Source: Gnetum montanum
Taxonomy: Eukaryota; Streptophyta; Gnetopsida; Gnetales; Gnetaceae
Reading direction: 5' to 3'
DNA length: 32,840 nucleotides
NCBI GenBank assembly: GCA_015680685.1
Contig: MNCI01003443.1
Coordinates: 75,509 to 108,348, forward strand
Shown here: positions 9,793 to 19,279 of the stretch, one piece after another
Layout: each line of letters opens with the position of its first letter
Position numbering within the stretch: position 1 is the first letter of the stretch
The notes under the pieces: generated by a model
What the model saw: the letters and a program-made list of their open reading frames with translations, nothing else
Database searches by the model: none
Told to the model about the DNA's origin: nothing
Made by a program: the position numbers and the translations under genes

Positions 9793-10802
9793 TGAGGATT
9801 GAGAACATAAAGGGGAAGTTGAATAAGTTTTCCAATTAAAACAACCAAGACGACAAAAAATCACACCCAAGTTTTACATGGTTTCCCAACTTGGGTACCT
9901 CCACACTTGGAGGATGGTATCCTTGCAAAGCTCTAGAGTTTATTCCTTAGAAAAATGTGGTTTCAAGAATACCACAACCTTTACAACATTTGAGCTTCAC
10001 TCAGAGTGTTTTCTCACTAGACAAACACTCAACCCCATAATCTTACAAAACATGAGCTTCGCATTGGAGTATTTTGTTTCTATAAAACCACTCAATCCTT
10101 TAAGGTTCCAACAAGCTCAACGAAGATGCTTTCCTACAAGAAGCACATCCACCCTATAAGGCTACAAAGAAAGAAAGAAAAAGATTAAGGAGAGAGTGTA
10201 ACTTGATCTACAAAGTCCTTGTAATGAAACTCCCTACATACAATACATTCAAATGAAGAACAAAATCCAATTCTCTTTGAGCAAGGAAGGATAGATTTTC
10301 CAATGAATAGTACTTGCTCATTTTCCAAGAATTTTACTTTGTCTTATACCCTTTGAGTTTCAAAAAAATCCTTGGAATTCATGCAACGACTATGAAATGG
10401 ATAGCTTGGACATCATATTCGAAGTTGAAATGTCTATCTATAATCAACCTTAGGTCAAAAGAGATGTCTACTTGGAAATGTAGACATTTATCTTAGGAGG
10501 TAGATGTCCACTATCAAATGGAGACATCTACTCTACAAGACCAATTTGAATTTTGGATCATGGCTCTGGCATTTCAACATCTTGGTAGTCCCTAGAACAT
10601 CTTCATTTGGCTCATAGATTCCGTATGCATCCTAGTTCTCATCTCATCATCTCGACTCTCATTTTGACATCTCAATGTTGTTCTCGTTTTAGTTTAGCTC
10701 TCTTTTTGAAGTCTTAGCTAAAAATGTTCTTTCTTGATCCTACAAGACTACAAGCACATTTCTACATTCTCCATTTTTTTCTAAGGTTTTGACATACCAA
10801 CA
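9793..10802 (-). repeat. Copia 5' LTR (about 1010 bp)
   Basis: On the minus strand it opens TGTTGGTATGTCAAAACC at 10802 and closes ...CTCAATCCTCA at 9793, two bases before the primer binding site. TG...CA ends and position relative to the PBS and gag define it. No second LTR is present, so the boundary at 10802 rests on the typical copia start alone. The short plus-strand open frames within it are not genes. Confidence 0.65.
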
Positions 10803-10931
10803 GGTCAACATGCAACTCCTTTAGATGGATTCATGCCTTGTTGAATACATTTAGTCCATAAAAATGGGCTATCATACATCACCTCTTTGCTAGAGTTGTT
10901 AGAAGGTCTCATTTATTTTTGCCTTTGCCAA
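10803..10931. other. Spacer between copia LTR and unknown pseudogene
   Basis: Short non-coding stretch. GGTCA at 10803-10807 would be one half of the copia target duplication, but the other half is lost with the 3' end of the element. Confidence 0.4.
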
Positions 10932-13061
10932 TTAAATCTCCTTCCTATTAACTTTTTTGAGGAGCCTAACCTTGTTCATGTAATGGTTTTTTACATGCTT
11001 AAACTTTAAAGCTTCATTTTTAAAGGTGACTACCTCAATTGCAGTCTTTTGGCAAAGGGAATGAACTTTCTCCATTGAGAGATTATAATTCTCCGCTGCT
11101 AACCTCCTCGGGTCTAAATTCATCTTAGTGAGCTGCTTCTACTACTGGTGTATTAATTTGACCAATTGGTTCTTTGTTTCTCAATGTTATGTAAACGACA
11201 TTTGTCCTTTATGAGTAGCAAGTTATCCTTCTAAACTTGCAACAAGTCCTTGTCAGTGTTGAAAGCCATAGCTTCTAACAAGGATGCATTGAAGATCGTG
11301 GCCTCTTTTGCATTGTAAGCCTCCTAGAGTCTTTATAGAATCTATTGGAAAGCTTCATCTCTGGTAAACTTAGGCTTGAGAATTGTAGGGTTAGAAAGAT
11401 AGACATGCAACTTAGCAACCTTGGCAACAAACCACTGATTGGCTATGATGGCCTTCTCTAGTCATGTGTTAACAATAAGCAATTTTCCTCTTGTCTTGAG
11501 CAACTATGATTGGTTTATAGTGACCCCATCTAGAAGATCAAAGATCTCTAGAAGTAGTTGTTTCATTCTAACCAATATTTCCAATACTTCCTTATGTTGG
11601 GTAGCACTCATTTGATCGTTCCCTACTCCTACAAATGCATGGATGTCTGTCATTATGGTAATGTTAGGTACTAATGTCACAAAAACATTTAGAGCTTTAA
11701 TAATCTTATCAGCCATCACCTCCATCGCTATTTCCTAGCCTTTGTACTACATGACCAAGATAGTTTTCCCCTCATCTTCCTCCAATACTATCAAGAAGGT
11801 TGTGACATTTCCTAAGATTTTAGAAAATGTTTATCTAGGGATGGACATTATGACCTCTCAGGCACTTAGATTGGGCCTTGTGAACTCATGATTCCTTTAA
11901 GCTAAGAATAGCAGGGTAGTTTCATTGTCTAGCTTGTTGATGGATCTTGTGACCTTGTTTAAGTGTCTCATGGCTGAATGGTAGACAAATGGTTCTCCAC
12001 CACCTATAGAGCTCTATTGTTGTTGCAACTACAACTGTAGCTCCTAAATTTTTCTTTGTCATTTAGCAACTACAAGTGCCTCTGGTGTAGTCCCTGGAGC
12101 TGTAGGTGATTATGGTGGCTACTCCTCTTCTTGCAACTTAGCTATTGGCTTATCCTTCATCATTCCCTACCATGATGTAGTAGGAACATGGTAGACCATA
12201 TCATTAATGTAGTGAGCTATTCCTTCCATTTTGTAAAGTTTGTGGATGAGGCACCGAAAGGGGAGGGTCTTCATCTCTTATCATTTTCCTTAAAACATTT
12301 TTCTATTTCTAGGAAAATGAGTTGGAAAGGTTGACTACAAATTTCTTACTTAGAGGAATGTATGCTCGAGTAGAGAAAGCAGTAACTTTACTGGGCCTCA
12401 CCATTGGGTTTAGGTGATAAGCTACAATTTTAAAGTATGCTCTCTCTACCTTGGTGAGGGCACCATACTCCTTACGATCTACTCTATAGCATCACTAAAT
12501 CCATTCTTTCTTTACTTTTGGATCCAGCTGCATTTAGATCTTTGCCAATTTTACCCCTAAGGACCTCTGCAATGGCATCGACCAAGTGGAAGATGATGAT
12601 GTTCTTAATTCTAACCTACACATCTCCTGCTTAATTGTTCAAAAAGGTAAGTCTCCCCTATGTAGCATTTTCTATTGTTGAAGAGAATGGGGCACATGGA
12701 AAACCCTTGAAGTTGTATATAGACCTCTTTCAAAGCCAACTTCAAGAATGATCTAAAGTTCAAGTCTTGAAGAATGAAACTCTAGACCTCCTTAGTCCTT
12801 ATCTTTTCCAAGCAAGCCTTGGTCAGAGTAACCTCTAGGCTAGACCTTGGCCTAGGAACCTCATCTTACCTATATTAGCTTGTTTTACTAGTGGAAATTT
12901 GGTGAACAGATTCCACTTTAGGCTTCTCTTGAATGGATCTAGTGGCATAGCTTACTTTTAGTGCTTATTCTTGGGGGTTTTTTGTCTACTGCTACTAGTT
13001 CCTTCCTCCTCTGGGTTGCTTCTCCCTAGGCTGCAAAGGGCCTCTTGCTTATGGTCCTCAT
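10932..13061 (-). pseudogene. Decayed long coding region of unknown family (about 700 codons)
   Basis: Across frame changes and stops, the minus strand carries sustained protein-like sequence from an ATG at 13061 (MRTISKRPFAA, then Arg/Lys-rich) to a stop at 10932. The clearest blocks are KEYGALTKVERAYFKIVAYH, STRAYIPLSKKFVVNL and KMIRDEDPPLS (about 12480-12260), then MEGIAHYINDMVYHVP (about 12230-12180). Next come HLNKVTRSINKLDNETTLL, HAFVGVGNDQMSATQHKEV (11504-11725 is open) and a hydrophilic helical end, MEKVHSLCQKTAIEVVTFK (10932-11123). I see no zinc knuckle, protease, RT or integrase motif. It could be the gag-like or extra ORF of a retroelement, or a dead host gene. It lies between the copia 5' LTR and the 3' end of element A1. 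The function is not known to me. Confidence 0.5.
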
Positions 13062-13330
13062 TTTAGTACCATTTATGATCACAAACATACCCCATGATTA
13101 GGTTTTACTTTATAACCCTTATTTATTTTGATATCTTTCCTTTTAGATCGAGTTATGTTATATCTTGGGTGTTAAGAGTTGGTCATTTTAATGCCCAATT
13201 TGTGATCTTGGTAAGATGGATTATTTTAATATTATTTTATTTATTAGCTATAAGAGTTTGTGGAATAGTCTTAACCCTTCATGGTAGTTAATTTTAATAT
13301 TATTTTAATAGGTTGATCATGGGGTGTTAG
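13062..13330. other. Junction between unknown pseudogene and element A1
   Basis: Contains two related AT-rich blocks, TTTTAATATTATTTTA at about 13222 and 13291, and near each the words CCCATGATTAGG and CATGGGGTGTTAG. No LTR is visible where the 3' LTR of A1 should be. Confidence 0.35.
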
Positions 13331-15089
13331 AAGATTTTTGAAAAATTTTCTACAAGAAATCAAAGGTTTGTGTTCCCTACAATGTTGAGCTTACCTCTAA
13401 TAGCATGAGGATTGAAAAACAGATGAAATTGAGTAAGTGGTTTGAAAGTTAGCGTACTCGGAAGATTTATGGGCTTTGAAAAATGATGCAAAAACAACTA
13501 AGTATTATGCATATTTATTATTTTTGTAACACATCAGCTAAGTTACATCTGCTCATCCCACTACATCGATGAAGATGTGTCAATGCAATTGTTCATAGAA
13601 ATTTTTTACATAAGAAAAATAGGAAATGTTAACAAGTTCTAGGATGAAACAAGAGTCCAATGGAAGTCAAAATTGATGGCAACAACATAGAAGAAGATGA
13701 TGTAGGCTTCAGAAAGGATTCAAACACATTTGGATGAATGCAAAATGCCCAAATTAAGCAAATATAGATGTTTGAATGCAATTTTCTAGGACTAATCATG
13801 CAAATGGCCAATGGATAGGAATTTTATCTTAAGGGAGACTAAAGAGAATGCAAGTGGATCCTTCCCAAAGAAGGCATATGCCCTTGAAGCCCTTGCATGT
13901 CCTCATTTCAAAGGAGCCCATAGGCACTAAGGATGATTTATGGTCATTTCATGTTAAAACTTATAACTAATGAAGTAAATTTCATAGGATTATGGGATCC
14001 TCATACCAAAAGTGTCAAGTAACCATAATATGAGGCAGTGGGTTGGTATGTTATGGATTAAGAATTATGGTAGAGAGAGAATGATAAGAGATCTATATCT
14101 AGGTCACATTCACATGAAGTCCTTGTAAAATATGTCATTAATATGATCTTATACCATCCCATCCTTAGTTGAGACCAAGTCCATTTTACTTTTAGTGAAT
14201 TTACATTATCAAATCTCACTTCTTCGATCATCAAGAGTTCCTAAAAGTTCCCAAAGGATAACCACAACTCCAAGAGAAGAAGGAAGATAGAAAGAACCTT
14301 AATTAGAGTAGTGTCTTTAGGCATAGGTAACATGTTTTCTAGCCCCATAACCAGTACTTGTCACCCTTTATTTTATCTAAGGGATGTGCTTTAAATTCTG
14401 TTGTTCTTTGTTAATTTTTTTTTATGATCAATAGTAGGAGTGATGATATACTATTGGAAAAGAATCATAAAACTCAAGAAAGAAGTTGGAATGGGAAAAT
14501 GATAAATCCCCTTGAGGTTGCACCCTTTTCGATTCTTTCTTGGTCCATTCCGAGTTTGTTAGGTAACACAATCATTGGTTACTTTTAGTTATATCGTGAA
14601 AGGATCTCACGCTCCCAAAATGTAGAGCCTTTATAGAATAGATGGAATGGAAGAATGTCATGCTCCTATGCATGCTACCATGAGAAAATTAACAACTTGT
14701 TAATAGAGGCCATAATTCAAAGATACAAATTTGGCCATTTAGCAAATCAACCATAACATTAATAGTTGCATTATTTAACTTCTAGTATTAACGAAAATAT
14801 TGGCCAAGTCAAAGATTCCCATAAACAAGATAACTATGAAAAAAGAAGATAAAATAAATAGAAAACTATATAAAATAATTGATAAAATAGTTAAGAAATA
14901 AAAAATATGAAGAATGATATAAAACAAAAAGGTAAAAAATGGATTAGTTTTCATAAGGTGTTAACACAAATGACCATCTTCCCATGACTACATTGAGAGG
15001 GAGAGATCCAAAAAATAGAGTAGGCTTAGGTGGATGTTGAGGTATTAGTGCTACTAGTTACTCTTGGTTTGAGGAAATGTTTCACTTAT
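13330..15089 (-). mobile_element. A1 3' non-coding region between integrase and the missing 3' LTR
   Basis: Matches the corresponding region of E1 in order: a T-rich tract after integrase; CCTCAAGGGGATTTA (E1: ACTTCAAGGGGATTT); then GGTTATGGGGCTAGAAA with ATGTTAC nearby; then TTTGGGAAGGATCCACTTGC at 13848-13868 (E1 at 29790-29811). No env-like frame is open in either copy. Confidence 0.65.
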
Positions 15090-15950
15090 TGGATGTTGAC
15101 TAGCAGTCATTTTTCTAGGTATGAAGGATGGTAAATTATCATGACATTGGAACGAAAAATTGTATAAATGATATAAGGCCCTTCTCATAATGTTTGGAAT
15201 TTAGTACATTGAGATGCATGCATGGGATTCCAATAGAAGACCTTATCACCAGGTTGAAACTTAACTCTCCTTATCCATGCATCATGATATTGTTTGGCAT
15301 GCGCTTTGTGCACTTCATTCATGGTTAAGGCTACTTGTTAGTTTTCATCTAACACATTCAATGTCGTGAGGTGTTCTTGTTGTGCTAGATTGAGATTAAT
15401 GTTAAGCTCAGAAGTGATTGAAAGTGTACAAATCTCAACTTGGATTGGAAGTTTAGGTAACTTTCCATACACTAAATCATAAGGATAGTACCCTATATGA
15501 AGTCTCCATGTGAATTGATAAGTCCATAGAACNCCATACACTAAATCATAAGGAGAGTACCCTATATGAAGTCTCCATGTGAATTGATAAGTCCATAGAA
15601 CATCATTAAGTTTCATGCTATAGTCCTATTTATATTTACTCATTTTACGTGTTAGTATTCAAGTTATCTTTGTATTAGTAACTTCAACTTAACTATTACC
15701 TTGGGAGTGATAGGGAGTTATGAGTTTATACCACATCCCCAAGCATTGCATTAGTTTCCAAAAAGTAGCCTATGTAAAAGGATTTCCATTATTAAAAATA
15801 AGTGCTCTTGACATACCAAACCTATTTATCATATTTTGTTGGATAAACCATGTTGTAGTGGCAAATGAACAATCAATGATGGCTACAACTTCAATTCACT
15901 TAGTGTAATAATTAACAACTACAATGATGTATGCCTTCTCATTGGACATG
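15090..15950 (-). pseudogene. A1 integrase, second part (core end and C-terminal domain)
   Basis: Continues the integrase core after the solo LTR: SNEKAYIIVVVNYYTK, then FGMSRALIFNNGNPF near 15820-15775, where the second catalytic Asp (usual ISDNG) is Asn. ITPYHSQGNS*VEVTN follows, with the catalytic Glu kept. Then come DVLWTYQFTWRLHIGYSPYDLVYGKLP and, near 15280-15180, the C-terminal QPGDKVFYWNP and EGPYIIY blocks. A 68-bp stretch is doubled around the N at 15533; this is an assembly overlap, not a real internal repeat. Confidence 0.8.
15465..15601. other. Assembly artefact: 68-bp overlap kept twice around an N
   Basis: 15465-15532 and 15534-15601 are the same 68 bases with one difference, separated by a single N at 15533. 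The integrase frame needs only one copy. Typical of two contig ends that overlap but were not merged. Confidence 0.85.
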
Positions 15951-15955
15951 AGAGT
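15951..15955. repeat. Target site duplication of solo LTR, left copy
   Basis: AGAGT, identical to 16571-16575 on the other side of the solo LTR. Confidence 0.9.
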
Positions 15956-16150
15956 TGATGAGTGGCAAGGTACCCCTACACTCAACCATACGAAACAAGC
16001 GTCGCACACGCAATCCGGTCGAACTCCGCAGATGGACTAGTTGTGGCACCTAGACAGTTATCCTTAGGTCGCAGTTTGCTGTCTTCCCACCTGGACTAGT
16101 ATTGCATTTGTCATGTATGGTTTAGTCCAGATGAGGTGTATGATGTGTTC

Positions 16151-16198
16151 NNNNNNNNNNNNNNNNNNNNNNNNNNNNNNNNNNNNNNNNNNNNNNNN
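16151..16198. other. Assembly gap (48 N)
   Basis: Run of 48 Ns in the solo LTR; the true distance across it is not known. GA-repeat sequence (GAGAGAGAGA) adjoins it on the right, a likely cause of the gap. Confidence 0.98.
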
Positions 16199-16469
16199 GA
16201 GAGAGAGAAAATAGTAAATAACATTAAATAAATAACAAAGTGAATGCTGCAATGATGAAGTAATCTAAATCTTTATTGCCGGTCATGTGCGTGTCCAAGT
16301 ACAACACACTCGAATAAAGACACCATACAATTACATTTACCACACTACGGGCAGACACGAGAAAAAATCTAACTCTAGAGGGATCAAACTGCCAGAGCTT
16401 CGCTACACTAAAACTGGGATCAGAAATGAGGGGAGTGCCACCTCTTATTTATAGATTTGGTGGCAAACC

Positions 16470-16562
16470 GTGATATCGCGTATGCGATATCGCAGGGGAT
16501 GACGAGATATCGCGACGGCCGCGATATTGCGTATGCGATATCGCAGTGCATGCGATATTGCA
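16470..16562. promoter_or_regulatory. Cluster of GATATCGC palindromes in the LTR U3 region
   Basis: Six near-identical 8-mers (GATATCGC, GCGATATC or a one-base variant with ATT) sit in under 100 bases. Pairs such as GATATCGC-gtat-GCGATATC can form 8-bp hairpins with 4-base loops, and GATATC itself is a palindrome. They lie upstream of the LTR TATA box in its own orientation, where U3 enhancer repeats are expected. Confidence 0.7.
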
Positions 16563-16570
16563 TCTCATCA

Positions 16571-16575
16571 AGAGT
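16571..16575. repeat. Target site duplication of solo LTR, right copy
   Basis: AGAGT, matching 15951-15955. Confidence 0.9.
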
Positions 16576-16970
16576 GATGGGTCCCATGAAGTCAATGCCC
16601 CAAAGGTCAAAGAACTCTAGTGGTTGGATCCATTGTTGAGGCCCTTTGATTCAAGTTATCATTCCTCCATCTCTTTGGAACCATTCACATGAACAGGAAA
16701 AATGCTGGGTGTCCCTAAATATTTTTGGCTAGAAATACCCTACCATGAGGATCTATACAACCACCCTCCTGCCTACATAATGGTCCCTACAAGGACCTTC
16801 ATGAGCACCTTGGAGGATTCACAGTTAATTAGCATTAGGTATGCATCATTTCATAAAGCCATTGGCAAAAACCCTATAAAGGTTACCTTGAATTTTCATG
16901 TAATGTTTGGCTTGGTAAAGAAACTATTGTTCATCTTGTTATTCCATTCTTGTGAAGTCTCCTAAGTGAG
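16576..16970 (-). pseudogene. A1 integrase, first part (zinc domain and start of core)
   Basis: Minus strand gives LQGAHEGPCRDHYVGRR (the two-His part of the HHCC domain), a degraded Cys part (FSCSCEWFQRDGG), then QQWIQPLEFFDLWGIDFMG. The last carries the first catalytic Asp intact. Several stops interrupt it. The next codons lie beyond the solo LTR at 15950. Confidence 0.78.
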
Positions 16971-17099
16971 AAGATAGGAGAGGAAATCTTCATCCTAGTT
17001 GGTGACCCTAAAAGTCTGAATATCAAGGGATTTAGCAAAGAGTATTTCATTTGGGAATTGATCAAATACAGGCTCCTCACCCTCTTTGCCATCCCATTG

Positions 17100-17728
17100 C
17101 AACCAAGATAAGCAATCAACGACCACATTCTTAGTTTCCTTCCTATCCACCATCATAATATTGAACTCTTACAAAATCACCAATCATCATATGACACAAG
17201 GACTCACTGCTGGCTTGTTCATCATGAAGTAGATAGCATTGTGATCTATGTGCACAAAGATTTTACTTCTAAGCACATAGTGCCTAAATTTTTTCAAAGA
17301 GTACACTACCACCATAAGCTTCTTCTTAGTGGTAGTATAATTTAGTTGTGTACCAACAATGTTTCTGCTCACACAATGAATATAGTATAGTATAAATGTT
17401 TTTGATCATCCAATTATGTGAGCACTACTCCTAATGTATAATTGAATGCATTCATCATGATGTTGAAAGGTTTGGACCAATATGGAGCATGCAAAATAAG
17501 ATTTTTTATGAGCTTTTGCTTGAATTTTTGGAATGCATGCTCACATTCCTTAGTTGAGTGAAAGGGTACATCCTTCTTGATTAGTTCTATGACTGGCTTA
17601 GTGATTTTGGAGAAGTTCTCAATGAATTGCTGATAGTAACCAATGTGTCCAAGAAATGAACTCATGTCTTTAACTATTTTACATTGTTTAGTGATACTTT
17701 GAATGACTCCTACTTTTTCCAGGTCCAC
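17100..17728 (-). pseudogene. A1 RT end and RNase H
   Basis: 17728-17414 is open and reads FLGHIGYYQQFIENFSKITKP, then the RNase H start KPFNIMMNAFNYTLGVVL, where the usual first Asp (IDAS) is Asn. 17372-17187 reads LNYTTTKKKLMVVVYSL, then YVLRSKIFVHIDHNAIYFM, then KPAVSPCVI; the usual Glu of TTEKEL is Lys here and the Asp of IDHNA is kept. A stop and frame change separate the two open pieces. RNase H would remove the RNA template during reverse transcription. Confidence 0.8.
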
Positions 17729-17749
17729 ATTGATCCCTTTTTCTAAGAT

Positions 17750-18500
17750 CTAGTTCCCTAAGAATATGCCTTCTTAGACCATCAAATGGCTTTTCTACCA
17801 ATTAAGCCTTAAATTTATCTTCATGTAACATTTCAACACTTGCTCAAGAAGATCTAAGGCCTACTCAAAGGTGGTACCATAAGTAGAGAATTCACTCATG
17901 AATACCTCCATACCACTACCAATTTTCTATTGGAAAATGCTAAGCACCAAGCATTGAAAAGTAGCAAGAGCATTACACTAGCCAAAGGGCATCCTTTTAT
18001 ATGCAAAAGTCCCCCAAAATCTTGTGAAGGTAGTTTTGACCTAGTCTTCCAGTGCTATCTAGATTTAGTTATAGTCACTATAACCATCCAAAAATTATAG
18101 TATCCATGTCCTACAATAGTATCCAACAACTAGTCTAGAAATGGTAATGGAAAATTATCCTTGAAAGTTTCCATATTCAACAGCCTGTACTCTATACATA
18201 CCATCCATTTACCACCTTTCTTTAGTACAATGATTACTCAGCTTACTCATTCACTATTTGCAATAGGATAAATGAATCTCACCTTAAGTAGTTATTTAAT
18301 TTTGTCTTTTATGGTTCAACCTCCTCTATAGTTGTCTTCTTGGGATGATGAAGGAGTCTATGTAGATTTGATGCTAGCATATCCTTACATCTATTCCTAT
18401 TAGTTCATGATATAACCAAGCAAAGGGTATTGGCCATTTGTCAACCATTTTCACCAACTTCTTTTGTGCTTGAGCAAGATGGGTATTTATGATCATCAGC
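17750..18500 (-). pseudogene. A1 reverse transcriptase (broken)
   Basis: Reading the minus strand through stops gives DGYSDYN, KTTFTRFWGTFAYKRMPFG and CNALATFQCLVLSIFQ, then VFMSEFSTYG at about 17906-17876. The last is where the polymerase motif should be FMDDFS; both catalytic Asp residues are replaced (Ser-Glu). With many stops, the copy is catalytically dead twice over. Alignment with E1 RT (26137-26400) is continuous. Confidence 0.78.
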
Positions 18501-18839
18501 TTCCTATTCTCAAGATAAGCATATTCTAGATTATCTAGTAAGGTTTTTTGTTTAAGGGGCTCCTACTTGAACTAATTTGGAATATCCAACTATCCTCAAT
18601 CTATCTCAGTTTATGCATCTGAGAGTTGGTTGTGGATCTGATCTATTTCATTTATGTATTTGATGTAATCACTTGTGAGACTTTTTGTTGGTTTCATGCA
18701 TATTTTTGAGTCTTTCTCACTATTTATTATTAGCCACTAGGCATCTTTCTATTTTGTGGTTACTGTATATAGGCACTTTTGAATAGTAGACACCTTGATA
18801 CACTTATGACATGTCTTAATGGATGTACTTTGTATACCC

Positions 18840-19260
18840 CATATCTTTTACATGCAATGGCACCCTATGTTACTATATGTGATACATAAAAATCGCTTCT
18901 TTATTTTACCAAATTCATTTTCCTTGGAGATTTCCAAGGAAAGTTCTTGAATCCCTATCTTGGTATCAATTATGTGAAGCCAGTTTCTTCCCATGATAAT
19001 AAGGAAGTCCCCCTTGCAATTATCCACATGGATCACTATGAAGTCTACAATCGAAGACCACCCATGTCCTCTACTAATCCTAAGGGAGTAGTGATGGATT
19101 GATCAACAGGCTCTAATATGATGTTGCATTTCTTTAATGGAGCCAGGTTCTAAGTCTTATACATTCATGTGAGATTAAATTTACTTTTGAGTATGAGTCC
19201 AATAAAGCCTTGCATGTATCATTCCCAGTGATCTACAAATAGATAAGGGGACTCCTAGGA
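18840..19260 (-). pseudogene. A1 aspartic protease (broken)
   Basis: The active-site region reads CKALLDSYSKVNLISHE near 19225-19175, where the family has DSGSSVNLIS; the essential Gly is Tyr. The C-terminal part is open at 19036-18848: NCKGDFLIIMGRNWLHIIDT followed by KIGIQELSLEIS. A frame change separates the two. In a live element the protease cuts Gag-Pol. Confidence 0.78.
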
Positions 19261-19279
19261 CTAGATAATTTCTTAGGAA

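Larger units (their letters stand above)
7936..10802 (-). mobile_element. Truncated Ty1/copia element (5' LTR, PBS, gag)
   Basis: Minus-strand order is LTR (10802 to 9793), primer binding site (9790-9779), gag from an ATG at 9739 to about 7936. Copia protease, integrase, RT and RNase H and a 3' LTR are not found in the sequence that follows, so the element is truncated. The long gag with two zinc-knuckle-like regions and a Glu/Lys-rich middle recalls the SIRE/Maximus branch, but that placement is only suggestive. Confidence 0.75.
15956..16570 (-). mobile_element. Solo Athila-like LTR inside the A1 integrase (48-N gap)
   Basis: Bounded by TGATGAG at 15956 and CTCATCA ending at 16570, with a perfect 5-bp duplication AGAGT on both sides. 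The integrase reading resumes exactly across it: WGIDFMGPIT on one side, SNEKAYIIVV on the other. Minus orientation is shown by a TATAAATA box (16446-16453) and a downstream stretch GCGAAGCTCTGGCAGTTTG, like the E1 LTR around its TATA box. The 15956 end matches the 3' ends of the other family LTRs. The U3 part (about 16470-16562) holds a cluster of GATATCGC palindromes. Ns occupy 16151-16198. No internal region remains, so it arose by LTR-LTR recombination. Confidence 0.92.

Noticed and set aside
16064-16252. Minus-strand frame spanning the N run
   Set aside because: Includes 48 unknown bases within an LTR; not coding.
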